In this document: in pieces, positions 1 to 8,080 of the stretch
Layout: each line of letters starts with the position of its first letter
Position numbering within the stretch: position 1 is the first letter of the stretch
Assembly (NCBI GenBank): GCA_900316795.1
Contig: ONEF01000004.1
Location: 169,245-233,244, forward strand
Direction: 5' to 3'
DNA from: an uncultured Bacteroidales bacterium
GTDB lineage: Bacteria > Bacteroidota > Bacteroidia > Bacteroidales > UBA932
Length of the DNA stretch: 64,000 bases
Notes under the pieces: generated by a model
The model's database searches: none
What the model was told of the DNA's origin: nothing
Seen by the model: the letters and a program-made list of their open reading frames with translations, nothing else
Position numbers and translations under genes: made by a program

Positions 1-2
1 AT

Positions 3-191
3 TGCTTTGAAGGGCAAGAGTCTCAGACTTGGCCGTGGGGGTGGTCGTATTTAAAAGAACCTTATAGAAACTGGTGGCTGGGGAATGGTTGTTTTACTGC
101 TATGTTAAATGGAGATTTCTCAAAGTACTTGGAAGAGTATGTTCTATGCATTCTACAAGAGCTGGAGAGCTCCAAAATAGCATTACATTAA
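3..191 (+). CDS. Partial ORF, C-terminal 62 residues of an unrecognised protein
   Basis: An open frame enters from the left edge and runs to a TAA at 189-191. The visible part is rich in Trp, Tyr and Leu near its start (WPWGWSYLK, RNWWLGNG) and ends with a helical Leu/Glu-rich tail. No family is recognised. It lies 42 bp upstream of the lipoprotein gene on the same strand, in the same AT-rich segment. It may be a chance frame because the N-terminus is missing. Confidence 0.4.
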   Translation, partial: CFEGQESQTWPWGWSYLKEPYRNWWLGNGCFTAMLNGDFSKYLEEYVLCILQELESSKIALH

Positions 192-233
192 TATCGCGAT
201 AATCATAAAAGTATATATAGTTTAATAACCACT

Positions 234-1262
234 ATGAAGATAAAGCACATTATATTCTTTCTTTTGTTCTGCTCATTAAGTTGCAGTTGCTCACGCAATT
301 ACCCGAGCAAGTATGCAGAGGTGTTCAATAATATCGGTGAACAATTAAGCATACCGCATAGATTTGCATTTGATACTAGATATTATAGGTTAAACACTGT
401 TGTGCTTGACTGCGAGAAATCTGAATTATCTTCTAAACATTTTGATGTTTATAATGTAATATACGAACTTAGTGTAGAGATACGAAGTGAAAAAGAAATT
501 GAACAAGTTATAGATTCCATAAGAAATTGTCAACTAGAAGATTTAGGCATTCTTGAAAATACAATTGAAGACTTAAAAGACAGTATTGCTATAGAAAAGG
601 AATCTTGTAATTATAATAGGTTCCTTGCTTTAAGAAAAGATCTAAAAGGCAAAGGATTCACAACTATTAATAAAAGTCACAGTGATAATTATGGGAATAG
701 ATATGAGGAAGATAATTTCGACGAGGTCGCTAAAAACTTTTTAAAAACCAATTGGAGCGGATACAGAGAGGACTGTTATGAAACAGATTTTGAAGAATTT
801 AGGCGTATTCTGCATTATGTGGATAGTGAGCGTAAAGCCAGATTCGAAGATATAGATGGGACGCGTTTTCTTATAGTGGAGTATTGGTATGAATACAGCA
901 TAAAAGATTATCAAATCGACAGCGCATCCCTTTCTTATGAGGTTGGAGACAGGTGGGACTCGTATGATAGATACAGCTTTAAGAATCAATGGGGAGACAA
1001 GTTATTTGACCTAGTAGAAACTCTAGATGAACGGCTTAAAGAAAAGAAAGATCTTGAGGACAAGGTCAAAGTTCCTTATGAGACCATTATAGATTCCTAT
1101 AAACAGAAAATGGAAACAATTAAGATAGCAGGTATCGATAAACTATACATTCCTGCTATTGTATCAATTAACAAAAAAACAAAGGACGCTGACTATCGGT
1201 ATCCAAAAGGAGGCCCGTCATACACACACATTGAAGCCCAAGAATGGTTAGAAAGCCAATAA
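234..1262 (+). CDS. Hypothetical lipoprotein, AT-rich accessory gene
   Basis: A 342-aa protein with a short hydrophobic signal and a Cys-rich lipobox region (SLSCSCS, residues about 15-20), so probably a lipoprotein. The middle, residues about 75-130, is charged and heptad-like and may form a coiled coil. No enzyme motif or known domain is recognised. The codons are far more AT-rich than in the genes to the right, which suggests acquired or accessory DNA. The palindrome ATCGCGAT lies 34 bp upstream of the ATG. Confidence 0.65.
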   Translation: MKIKHIIFFLLFCSLSCSCSRNYPSKYAEVFNNIGEQLSIPHRFAFDTRYYRLNTVVLDCEKSELSSKHFDVYNVIYELSVEIRSEKEIEQVIDSIRNCQLEDLGILENTIEDLKDSIAIEKESCNYNRFLALRKDLKGKGFTTINKSHSDNYGNRYEEDNFDEVAKNFLKTNWSGYREDCYETDFEEFRRILHYVDSERKARFEDIDGTRFLIVEYWYEYSIKDYQIDSASLSYEVGDRWDSYDRYSFKNQWGDKLFDLVETLDERLKEKKDLEDKVKVPYETIIDSYKQKMETIKIAGIDKLYIPAIVSINKKTKDADYRYPKGGPSYTHIEAQEWLESQ

Positions 1263-1452
1263 TAGATTAAGCCTGAACCACAGATCTGGTTGATGCTTCT
1301 CTAATTTGGGCAAAGCAAATTATTCTTTCCTTTTGGAATCCTGAAGGAACCGCTTCAGCAGGAAGGCGAGGAAATACGGGAAAGTGTAGAATTTGCCGTT
1401 CGTCTACAATGCAGAGCTATCTGGCTATGTTTCAGTGATTTGTATTACTGTT

Positions 1453-1529
1453 ATCACATTTTCGGAGCTGTTTTTGGCCGAAAAATCACAAAATCGGAGA
1501 GAAATAATGCCAGATAATCACATTTTCGG
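1453..1529. repeat. Two 13-bp direct repeats between the accessory gene and tsaE
   Basis: ATCACATTTTCGG occurs at 1453-1465 and again at 1517-1529. Between them, around 1478-1498, is a related inverted stretch. The second copy abuts the tsaE stop codon. Possible remnant or terminator-like structure; no clear T-tract. The rest of the gap 1263-1529 shows nothing recognisable. Confidence 0.4.
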
Positions 1530-1982
1530 CTATGAAATCTCTATTGTGCGGCTAAGGTCGGGGTTGGTGGTGATGGAAACTTTGATGCAGTCTTCAGGGA
1601 GTATCTCAGCGATTTTTTCAGGCCATTCGATAAGGCAGAGGCCGCTTCCTGAGAAGTAGTCTTCCGTGCCGATGTCGTAGGCTTCCTGGAGGCGGTTGAT
1701 GCGGTAGAAGTCAAAGTGGTAGATCGGGAAACCCTTTGCGCTTTTGTATTCGTTGATGATGGTGAAGGTCGGGCTGTTGACGTTGTCCTGTACGCCCAGG
1801 GCCTTGCAGATGGCTTTGATGAAGGTGGTTTTGCCGGCACCCATCTTGCCGTAGAAAGCGAAGATGTTGCTCTGGAGGTCAGACTCTGAGATGTACCGTA
1901 TGAATTCCTCAGCGACCTTGTCTATCTCTTCAAGGCTGCCGACAGTGAAAGTCTTCAGTATTGTGCTTCTTCCGTTTTCCAT
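1530..1982 (-). CDS. tsaE: tRNA threonylcarbamoyladenosine biosynthesis ATPase TsaE
   Basis: A 150-aa protein of normal length for the family. It has a Walker A motif GKMGAGKTT at residues 45-53, followed by the TsaE-typical SPTFTIINEY stretch and the HFDFYR motif near residue 95. TsaE is the ATPase partner of TsaB and TsaD in making t6A37 on ANN-decoding tRNAs in the cytoplasm. It is the last gene of a minus-strand run, 12 bp after the small upstream gene. The window also holds tsaC (5687-6289), which supplies threonylcarbamoyl-AMP to the same pathway. Confidence 0.95.
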   Translation of the reverse strand: MENGRSTILKTFTVGSLEEIDKVAEEFIRYISESDLQSNIFAFYGKMGAGKTTFIKAICKALGVQDNVNSPTFTIINEYKSAKGFPIYHFDFYRINRLQEAYDIGTEDYFSGSGLCLIEWPEKIAEILPEDCIKVSITTNPDLSRTIEIS

Positions 1983-1994
1983 TGCAAACTTCTT

Positions 1995-2240
1995 CTATTC
2001 AACATCTTCTGCCTTAAGGACGTGGAGTTGTCCGTCTGTGTCTTTGGCAACCCAATCGCCCTCGTTGCACTGGCTGATGCCGTCTTCAGTGGCGATGAAA
2101 AGATAGAGGAACCCCATGCAGAGATGAGGTTCCATCAGCTTTTCTCCGGCCATCTCTCTTATCTCAGCGATGTTCATTCCGTCCCATCTCACGGCGTCTG
2201 ACATTTTGCCGCCAATCATTATCATCTTCTTCATCTGCAC
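1995..2240 (-). CDS. Small conserved-looking protein, 81 aa
   Basis: A soluble 81-residue protein between the acyltransferase and tsaE, spaced 44 and 12 bp from them, so probably co-transcribed. The C-terminal half has EGDWVAKDTDGQLHVLKAEDV, which resembles the GDW(I/V)xK..GE short domain seen in many phage and bacterial small proteins (inference from memory). Internal Met codons at positions 3, 5, 6 and 8 make the start uncertain. No function assigned. Confidence 0.7.
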   Translation of the reverse strand: MQMKKMIMIGGKMSDAVRWDGMNIAEIREMAGEKLMEPHLCMGFLYLFIATEDGISQCNEGDWVAKDTDGQLHVLKAEDVE

Positions 2241-2284
2241 ATCTCCTTGCCAATCGTCTTTTCCTCGGATGTTTACCCGGGTTG

Positions 2285-3547
2285 CTATAGCTTGATGACT
2301 ATCTTCTTGCGGTAGAGGGCGTAAGCCATAAGGGTGAAGACAATCACATAGACGATGGCGTACATCAGGGAAGCGAACTCATTGTTTCCGTTGTTGCCGC
2401 CGAAAAAGTCAGAGCGGAAGATAGGGCAGCAGCAATTCTGGTAGAACCAGCTGAGTACTGAGTAGGTCTTTTCGCCCATTGTCCCGTCGTCCTGGACCAT
2501 AGGGACGGTCCACTTGATCATTCCTCCCAGAATCTTGGAGAACAGGCCGGCCATAACAAAGGCGAACAGAGGGTTCATTCCAAGAGCCTTGAACGGAGTG
2601 AAGATCTTTTCCTTTCCCTTGACATCTATGAAGTATGCGAAGAAGCCCAGCATCAGTATTGCCCATCCGCCGGCGTACAAAACGTATGAGCCGGTCCAGA
2701 TTTTCTTTACTATCGGGAGCCAGATGCTGAATATCATACCCAGAGCAAGGCAGATCATCCCGATGACGAACAGTTTGGCTACGGCATTGATTTTATGTTC
2801 CTCTGTGCGGCAGATATTGCCTATGAGGAATCCCAGCAGAACGGTGCAGCTTCCGCTGAGGACTCCGATAAGGCCTTCAGGGTCAAAGTCAAATCCCTCT
2901 CCGTGGTAAACGTGGTTGGAACCGTTGAGGCCAAGTGCATTGAAGAAGCTCACGTCAAAGGCTCCAGAAGCCCTTCCTGCCATAGTGTCCTTAACTGTCT
3001 CGCCGAAGAGGAAGGCGCCTTGGCCATCGCGAAGGAGCCAGAGAACCAGCACTTCCAGAAGAGCCAGCACAACCATTGCGCTGATGATTTTCTTAGGTTT
3101 CTTGAGCCAGAGGGCAAACAGTCCGCCGACAATGTAGCACATGGCAATTCTCTGCAGCACTCCGAATATCCTCAGATGCCTGAACTTCTCCGCCACATTC
3201 CACCAGAAGCCGTGGTCAGGATCCATAGGGAGCTTGATGAACGGAAAGGCGTTGAGGGCAAGTCCTACCAGGAAAATCAGAGCGCCCCTTATCAGAAGCT
3301 TCTTGACGCTTGCCTTGGAAAGACTTTCTCCGTACTTGGCAAAAGAGAATGCCATTGCCGCTCCAACCACAAACAGGAAGAACGGGAAGACAAGGTCCGT
3401 AGGAGTGCAGCCGGCCCAGGCGGCGTGCCTCAATGGTTTGAATATATGCCCCCAGCTGCCGGGGTTGTTTACCAGAATCATACCCGCCACGGTCATTCCC
3501 CTGAGAACATCCAGGGCTACATAACGGGTGGTCTTTACTTGTGCCAT
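2285..3547 (-). CDS. Multi-pass membrane acyltransferase, NagX/HGSNAT-like (DUF5009 type)
   Basis: An integral membrane protein of about 420 aa with roughly ten hydrophobic segments. The N-terminus reads RYVALDVLRGMTVAGMILVN, the signature of the family that includes heparan-alpha-glucosaminide N-acetyltransferase and bacterial NagX. It probably transfers acyl groups to amino sugars at the inner membrane; the substrate is not known. The start at 3547 (MAQVKTT) puts the first residue just before the conserved RYxxLDxLRG motif. An upstream ATG at 3583 would add 12 unconserved residues. First gene of the run leading to tsaE. Confidence 0.85.
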   Translation of the reverse strand: MAQVKTTRYVALDVLRGMTVAGMILVNNPGSWGHIFKPLRHAAWAGCTPTDLVFPFFLFVVGAAMAFSFAKYGESLSKASVKKLLIRGALIFLVGLALNAFPFIKLPMDPDHGFWWNVAEKFRHLRIFGVLQRIAMCYIVGGLFALWLKKPKKIISAMVVLALLEVLVLWLLRDGQGAFLFGETVKDTMAGRASGAFDVSFFNALGLNGSNHVYHGEGFDFDPEGLIGVLSGSCTVLLGFLIGNICRTEEHKINAVAKLFVIGMICLALGMIFSIWLPIVKKIWTGSYVLYAGGWAILMLGFFAYFIDVKGKEKIFTPFKALGMNPLFAFVMAGLFSKILGGMIKWTVPMVQDDGTMGEKTYSVLSWFYQNCCCPIFRSDFFGGNNGNNEFASLMYAIVYVIVFTLMAYALYRKKIVIKL

Positions 3548-3776
3548 ATTAAAACTCTTTTTAATTGCCAAACTATAGGGCACACAAAAATAACTAAAAT
3601 CTCATAAGCATTAACCCCGTTTTTAGCAAATCGCTGAGAATGTGGAAGATAATATTTTGAGGGGTGTTGCTAAACCATACCCTTCAAAATAGTAAGTGTT
3701 TAAGATACAGGTGTTTGTTAAAAACGGATGTTATTTGGGAACAGATTGTTATTTTTGTATTGCAATAATTATCGCG

Positions 3777-4772
3777 ATGGAACTTTTTTACTCAACAGAT
3801 ATCAGGGACAGGAAAGGCCGTGCCCTTTTTGGGGACAACGTTGCAGAATCTGGAGTGGCCTCTAGAGTGGTCTTGTCGGCCGCCGAGGCTGAGCATTGTG
3901 CAAAGGTGATGCGCCACAAGGAAGGGGATATAGTTTTCATCATCGACGGTAAAGGCGGGCTTTACAACTGCCGCATAGATAAGATTGTGCTTCCCAAGAA
4001 AGGAGAGGCTCATGTGGAGTGTGCGGTACTGGAAGAAAGCCATGGAGTAGGAGGAAGGAACTATCATCTTGTGATGGCTGTCTGTCCTACCAAGAACATG
4101 GACCGTTACGAGTGGTTTGTGGAAAAGGCTACTGAACTCGGGGTAGATCAGATAGTACCGGTCATATCAGAGCATTCCATCAGGACATCGGTGAAGAAAG
4201 ATAGGCTGGAGGCCTTGGCACTGTCCGCTACCAAGCAAAGTCTGAAATCTTATTTGCCGGAGATTTCGGACAGCATAAGTGTCTCTGATTTCTTGAATAA
4301 ATGTTCTTGCAAAGACGGAGAAACTTCTGCCCGGCGGATATTGAAACTTATAGCCCACTGTGAAGAAGGGGAGAAGAAGACTATCCGCCAGCGTCTTGAA
4401 GAGTTTATGAAAGCATACCGGAGGTCTGATGGAATTCCTGGCGGGGATGATTGCCAGGCCATTCCGGGAGTTGATGGAGTTATAGACGGGGATGGTTGCC
4501 AGGCCATTCCGGGAGTTGATGGAGTTATAGACGGAGGTGGTTGCCGGGCCATTCCGGGAGTTGATGGAGTTATAGACGGGGATGGTTGCCAGGCTTCAAA
4601 GGATTTAAGTGTGGTAATCATGATTGGACCGGAAGGGGATTTCTCCACAAGGGAAATAGAGCTGGCCTTGCAGAAAGGGTTCCTGCCGGTTACCCTCGGG
4701 GAGTCGAGACTCAGAGTGGAAACTGCGGCAGTGGTCTCTGTTTCAGAAATATACTTTGCATCTCAAGGATAA
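3777..4772 (+). CDS. rsmE: 16S rRNA (uracil-1498-N3)-methyltransferase RsmE with tandem-repeat insertion
   Basis: SPOUT-class methyltransferase that modifies U1498 of 16S rRNA. Family marks are MRHKEGD near residue 45, the ATELGVDQIVPV segment, and the C-terminal knot GPEGDFS...TLGESRLRVETAAV. The ATG at 3777 is preferred to 3696 because the RsmE fold begins MELFYST. The protein is 331 aa against about 235-250 usual. The excess is an insertion just before the knot, including three 15-residue repeats (CQAIPGVDGVIDGDG type). The start codon overlaps the palindrome ATCGCGAT (3771-3778). Confidence 0.93.
   Translation: MELFYSTDIRDRKGRALFGDNVAESGVASRVVLSAAEAEHCAKVMRHKEGDIVFIIDGKGGLYNCRIDKIVLPKKGEAHVECAVLEESHGVGGRNYHLVMAVCPTKNMDRYEWFVEKATELGVDQIVPVISEHSIRTSVKKDRLEALALSATKQSLKSYLPEISDSISVSDFLNKCSCKDGETSARRILKLIAHCEEGEKKTIRQRLEEFMKAYRRSDGIPGGDDCQAIPGVDGVIDGDGCQAIPGVDGVIDGGGCRAIPGVDGVIDGDGCQASKDLSVVIMIGPEGDFSTREIELALQKGFLPVTLGESRLRVETAAVVSVSEIYFASQG
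4452..4595 (+). repeat. In-frame 45-bp minisatellite inside rsmE
   Basis: Three near-identical 45-bp units start at 4452, 4497 and 4542, with a partial fourth at 4587. Each encodes C-Q/R-A-I-P-G-V-D-G-V-I-D-G-D/G-G. Because the unit is a multiple of three, copy-number change would keep the reading frame. The few differences between units (CQ to CR, GD to GG) suggest recent duplication. Confidence 0.95.
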
Positions 4773-4845
4773 AACTTGCATAAAGACAAGAGTTAATACC
4801 ATCCGGGAAAAAGAAATATACAAGGCAATTTAAATACAAAATATC

Positions 4846-5673
4846 ATGAAAAAAGTTTCCAGAAGAAATTGGCTGAAGACTTCTGCGGGAGTTGCAGCGG
4901 GAGCTGCCGCATTGTCTCTTCCTTCAATCCTTTCAGCGTCATCTTTGAATGAAGCCTTTTCGGGCACAGAAGACATGGCCGGAGATGAAGGCAGGGGCGA
5001 AAAGAACAAGAAAGGCAAGAAGAGAAAGGCTCTGGTTATAGGGGCACATCCTGATGATCCTGAGACTATTGCAGGTGGCACGATGATTCTTTTGCTGCAA
5101 GCCGGGTGGGATGTCGTGTGCGTGTATCTGACAAGAGGAGAAGCTGGAATCAAGGGAAAGAGCGGTGATGAAGCTGCGGCCATAAGGGAAAAGGAGTGCA
5201 TTGAGGCCTGCAAGGTTACGGGAGCAAGATACAGGTTCATGTCCCAAGTGGACGGAGCTACGGTAATCAACAAGGAGAAGTACGACGAGATGCTCCAGGT
5301 TATAAAGGAAGAGCAACCGGAGCTTGTCATAACCCATTGGCCTATAGATACTCATCGCGACCACCGCATCTGCTCGATACTTGTCTATGATGCCTGGAGA
5401 TACAGCGGTTACAGCTTCAACCTCTTCTATGCGGAGGCCATGAGCGGCAACCAGAGCATGAAGTTTGTGCCTACCGATTATGTGGACATCAGTTCTGTCG
5501 CTGAGAAAAAACACAAGGCTTGCCTTTGCCACGTGAGCCAGGATATGCCTGACCTTCTGAATGACTGGCACATCCCGATGGAAAAGTTCCGCGGAATGGA
5601 GTACTGGTGCGACTATGCGGAAGCCTTCATACATCTGACAGGCCATCAGGCCCCGTCATTCATTAAGATGTAG
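4846..5673 (+). CDS. PIG-L/LmbE-family N-acetylglucosaminyl deacetylase-like protein, Tat-exported
   Basis: A 275-aa protein with a twin-arginine signal (SRRNWLK at residues 5-11, followed by an Ala-rich h-region). The PIG-L zinc motif is AHPDD at residues 67-71, and the second metal site is THRDHR near residue 170. The family removes acetyl groups from GlcNAc-type substrates; the actual substrate here is unknown. A charged Lys/Gly/Glu-rich linker separates the signal from the domain. Transcribed alone after rsmE. Confidence 0.85.
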   Translation: MKKVSRRNWLKTSAGVAAGAAALSLPSILSASSLNEAFSGTEDMAGDEGRGEKNKKGKKRKALVIGAHPDDPETIAGGTMILLLQAGWDVVCVYLTRGEAGIKGKSGDEAAAIREKECIEACKVTGARYRFMSQVDGATVINKEKYDEMLQVIKEEQPELVITHWPIDTHRDHRICSILVYDAWRYSGYSFNLFYAEAMSGNQSMKFVPTDYVDISSVAEKKHKACLCHVSQDMPDLLNDWHIPMEKFRGMEYWCDYAEAFIHLTGHQAPSFIKM

Positions 5674-5686
5674 CGAGTATTGGCTT

Positions 5687-6289
5687 CTACTTGCGGATTA
5701 TCTGGATTTGGCCGTTGGCTCCCAGCTTGATTATCTGGGATGCCCGGTGGGTGGAGTTCTTTTCTTCCATTGAAGGATGCACCACATAGTCCGCGGCTTC
5801 TTTAATCTGAGGGTCTATGTCTTTGAAGCCTTTGGGCGGGTTTTCTCCGGAAATGTTGGCTGATGTGGATACTATCGGGCGGCGGAATTTGAAGCACAGC
5901 TGGCGGCAGAACTCATTCATAGGAATCCTTATGCCAACGCTTCCGTCTTCAGCCACCACGTTGGATGCCAGGCCGATGGCTTTCGGGTAGATTATGGTCA
6001 TAGGAACATCGTTGACCTCTATCAGGTCCAGGGCAGCTTCCGGAATCGTTTCCACATATCTTGCAAGCATATCCAGATCGCTGACCAGAGTGACAAGTGA
6101 TTTGCTCTCTTCTCTCTGCTTTATTGCAAAGACTTTCTTTACGGCATCTTGGTTGGTGGCATCACATCCCAGCCCCCAGATTGTATCTGTCGGATATAGA
6201 ATTACGCCTCCGGTCTTCAGGATTTCAATGGCTTTGTTTATCTGAACCTCCATTTTGGGATCCATCTTGTAAGCTTGTCTTGCTGCCAT
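5687..6289 (-). CDS. tsaC: L-threonylcarbamoyladenylate synthase (Sua5/YrdC family)
   Basis: A YrdC-domain protein of about 200 aa: GGVILYPTDTIWGLGCDA, SKSLVTLV, VGIRIP and PIVSTSANISGE are all present. It makes threonylcarbamoyl-AMP from Thr, bicarbonate and ATP for t6A synthesis. The start at 6289 (MAARQAYK) is chosen because the longer frame from 6343 would overlap the upstream EEP gene by 47 bp. Last gene of the mutL-rhomboid-EEP-tsaC run. Confidence 0.93.
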   Translation of the reverse strand: MAARQAYKMDPKMEVQINKAIEILKTGGVILYPTDTIWGLGCDATNQDAVKKVFAIKQREESKSLVTLVSDLDMLARYVETIPEAALDLIEVNDVPMTIIYPKAIGLASNVVAEDGSVGIRIPMNEFCRQLCFKFRRPIVSTSANISGENPPKGFKDIDPQIKEAADYVVHPSMEEKNSTHRASQIIKLGANGQIQIIRK

Positions 6290-6296
6290 ATTACTT

Positions 6297-7430
6297 TTAG
6301 TTGATGGTTGTTCCGGTATCTGAGTGAGAGTCTCCTGGTGCAAACTCAGCGATTACCGGGTAATGGTCTGAAAAATTGCACTTTATGGTTTTGTGGCTTA
6401 ATGCCGTGCTGTTTTTTGGAATGAAGATGTAGTCTATTCTCAGCAGGGGCCACGCCATGGAATAAGTGGCTGAAAAACCATGGCCCGCTTCTTTGAAAGT
6501 ATCCAAACTGCCGTAAGACAGTTTGTGGTAAGTATAGGACATCGGGGTATCGTTGAAGTCTCCGCAAATTACAGCAGGATAGGGACTTTTCTGTATATGG
6601 CCGAGCACTTCGGCTACTTGTCCGGACCTTTTGATCCCGGTATTGCGGAGCTTGGTATGGACACTGATTATTTCTTCCGCCACATCTTCAGAATTTTTTC
6701 TTTTTTCCCTTATCTTTTTGATCAGGGCCGTGGGGGAGATTGCGTAAGATTCCAGATGGTTGTTGTAGAATCTGAGCGTGTCATTTTTTATCACGATGTC
6801 CGCAAACAGGGAGAGGTTGGTGCTGGACTTGAAAGTCAGTACGCCTCCGTTTGCTATAGGGTATTTGCTGAGGATGATGTTTCCGCTCCTTTTGCCGTTG
6901 GTGTGCTTTATCAGGTGATATGTCCTGTAGCGGTAACCCGGAAAAATACTTTTTGCCTGACCGGTACTGTCCAGATAGGCTTCCTGAAGGCAGATGATGT
7001 CTGCGTCTGTACTGCCAAGATGTCTGGAAATGCTGTCTATGGTGGCGGTAGCGGACAGTCCGCCGGAAGACAGGCGGAATTTGCCCACATTGTAAGTTTC
7101 TATTTTTATGGGGTTTGAACCTGATGCTGTTTCTTCTGAACTCTTGAACTTGAAAAACCTTTCGGCAAAAAGCAAAGCCGGAAGGATGGCAATCAGCGGT
7201 ATCCAGACACTTTTGCTGCGGCCCAGGAGAGCTATCATAAACAGAATGATGTTGATGGCAAGTATCGGGATGAAATACAACCCGAAAAACAAAGGTGCAG
7301 AAAACCTGGACGGGTCTATATATGAAGAAATATATGACAGGAAAAGGCACAGGGCGGCAACTGTCAGGACAAATCTGAATGTTATCCCGAACAGTAGCGG
7401 AATCCTTCTTTTTTTCCTTGAAGCTGTCAT
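6297..7430 (-). CDS. Membrane-anchored endonuclease/exonuclease/phosphatase (EEP) family protein
   Basis: A 377-aa protein with two or three N-terminal membrane segments (about residues 10-95), then an EEP catalytic domain. Visible motifs are ETYNVGKF, DIICLQEAYL (catalytic Glu), NNHLES, VICGDFND and SDHYPVIAEF (Asp-His pair). Substrates of these bacterial proteins can be nucleic acids or phospholipids and cannot be read from sequence. It follows rhomboid by 41 bp and precedes tsaC by 7 bp in one operon. Confidence 0.88.
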   Translation of the reverse strand: MTASRKKRRIPLLFGITFRFVLTVAALCLFLSYISSYIDPSRFSAPLFFGLYFIPILAINIILFMIALLGRSKSVWIPLIAILPALLFAERFFKFKSSEETASGSNPIKIETYNVGKFRLSSGGLSATATIDSISRHLGSTDADIICLQEAYLDSTGQAKSIFPGYRYRTYHLIKHTNGKRSGNIILSKYPIANGGVLTFKSSTNLSLFADIVIKNDTLRFYNNHLESYAISPTALIKKIREKRKNSEDVAEEIISVHTKLRNTGIKRSGQVAEVLGHIQKSPYPAVICGDFNDTPMSYTYHKLSYGSLDTFKEAGHGFSATYSMAWPLLRIDYIFIPKNSTALSHKTIKCNFSDHYPVIAEFAPGDSHSDTGTTIN

Positions 7431-7471
7431 ATCTTCATTCTTTTATTCTTTTCTCAGCGACGGGCTGTCTG

Positions 7472-8080
7472 TTACTCAACCCACTCGTACAGTTTGTTTT
7501 TCTTCTTCCAGATAAGTATCAGGATTATTCCGAATATCATACCCCCAAGATGTGCGAAGTGTGCTATGCCGCTTGTAGTGTCGAATATGCCGGTCACGAG
7601 TTCTATAGCTCCGAATATCAGCACAAACCACTTGGCTTTGAGAGTTACCGGAATCGGGAATATCATCGTGATTCTGTTGTTTGGGAAAAGCATCCCGTAA
7701 CCAAGGAGCACTCCATAGACAGCTCCGGAAGCTCCTACGGTTGGCAGGTTGTAGTCAACCCCCTGGAGATACATTACCAGAAGGTGGCAGGCTGCGGCTC
7801 CGAGCCCTGTAACAAAATAGTAGAGCAGGAATTGCTTGCTTCCCCAGACTCTTTCCAATGCTATTCCGAAGAAGAACAGCGTGTACATGTTGAAGAATAT
7901 GTGGAAGAAGCCTCCGTGCATGAACATGTGTGTTATCAGCTGCCAAGGACGGAAGAAGTATGTTCCTATCGGGAACAGGGCGAAATGTTCCAGCATGAAC
8001 TCCTCGTTGAGGAGCGTGGCTATGAACATTATCACGTTGATGATTATTATGTGCTTGAGGGCTGGGGGTATGTTTCTCAT
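7472..8080 (-). CDS. Rhomboid-family intramembrane serine protease
   Basis: About 202 aa with six membrane segments. The catalytic Ser lies in GASGAVYG, and the partner His in AHFAHLGGMIFG of a late helix. The ATG at 8080 overlaps the mutL stop as ATGA, which points to translational coupling. The longer frame to 8161 lies wholly within mutL and is rejected. The family cleaves substrates inside the inner membrane; the substrate here is unknown. Confidence 0.93.
   Translation of the reverse strand: MRNIPPALKHIIIINVIMFIATLLNEEFMLEHFALFPIGTYFFRPWQLITHMFMHGGFFHIFFNMYTLFFFGIALERVWGSKQFLLYYFVTGLGAAACHLLVMYLQGVDYNLPTVGASGAVYGVLLGYGMLFPNNRITMIFPIPVTLKAKWFVLIFGAIELVTGIFDTTSGIAHFAHLGGMIFGIILILIWKKKNKLYEWVE

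Noticed and set aside
1393..1659. 88-aa plus-strand ORF before tsaE
   Set aside because: More than half overlaps tsaE in antisense and no promoter or family supports it.
2795..3607. 270-aa plus-strand ORF over the acyltransferase gene
   Set aside because: It is antisense to a gene with clear membrane segments and family motifs; its own translation has no domain and mixed composition.
4250..4648. 132-aa minus-strand ORF with repeated SITPSTPGMA units
   Set aside because: It is the antisense of the rsmE minisatellite and the rsmE knot. The repeat keeps all frames open, so the long frame is expected by chance.
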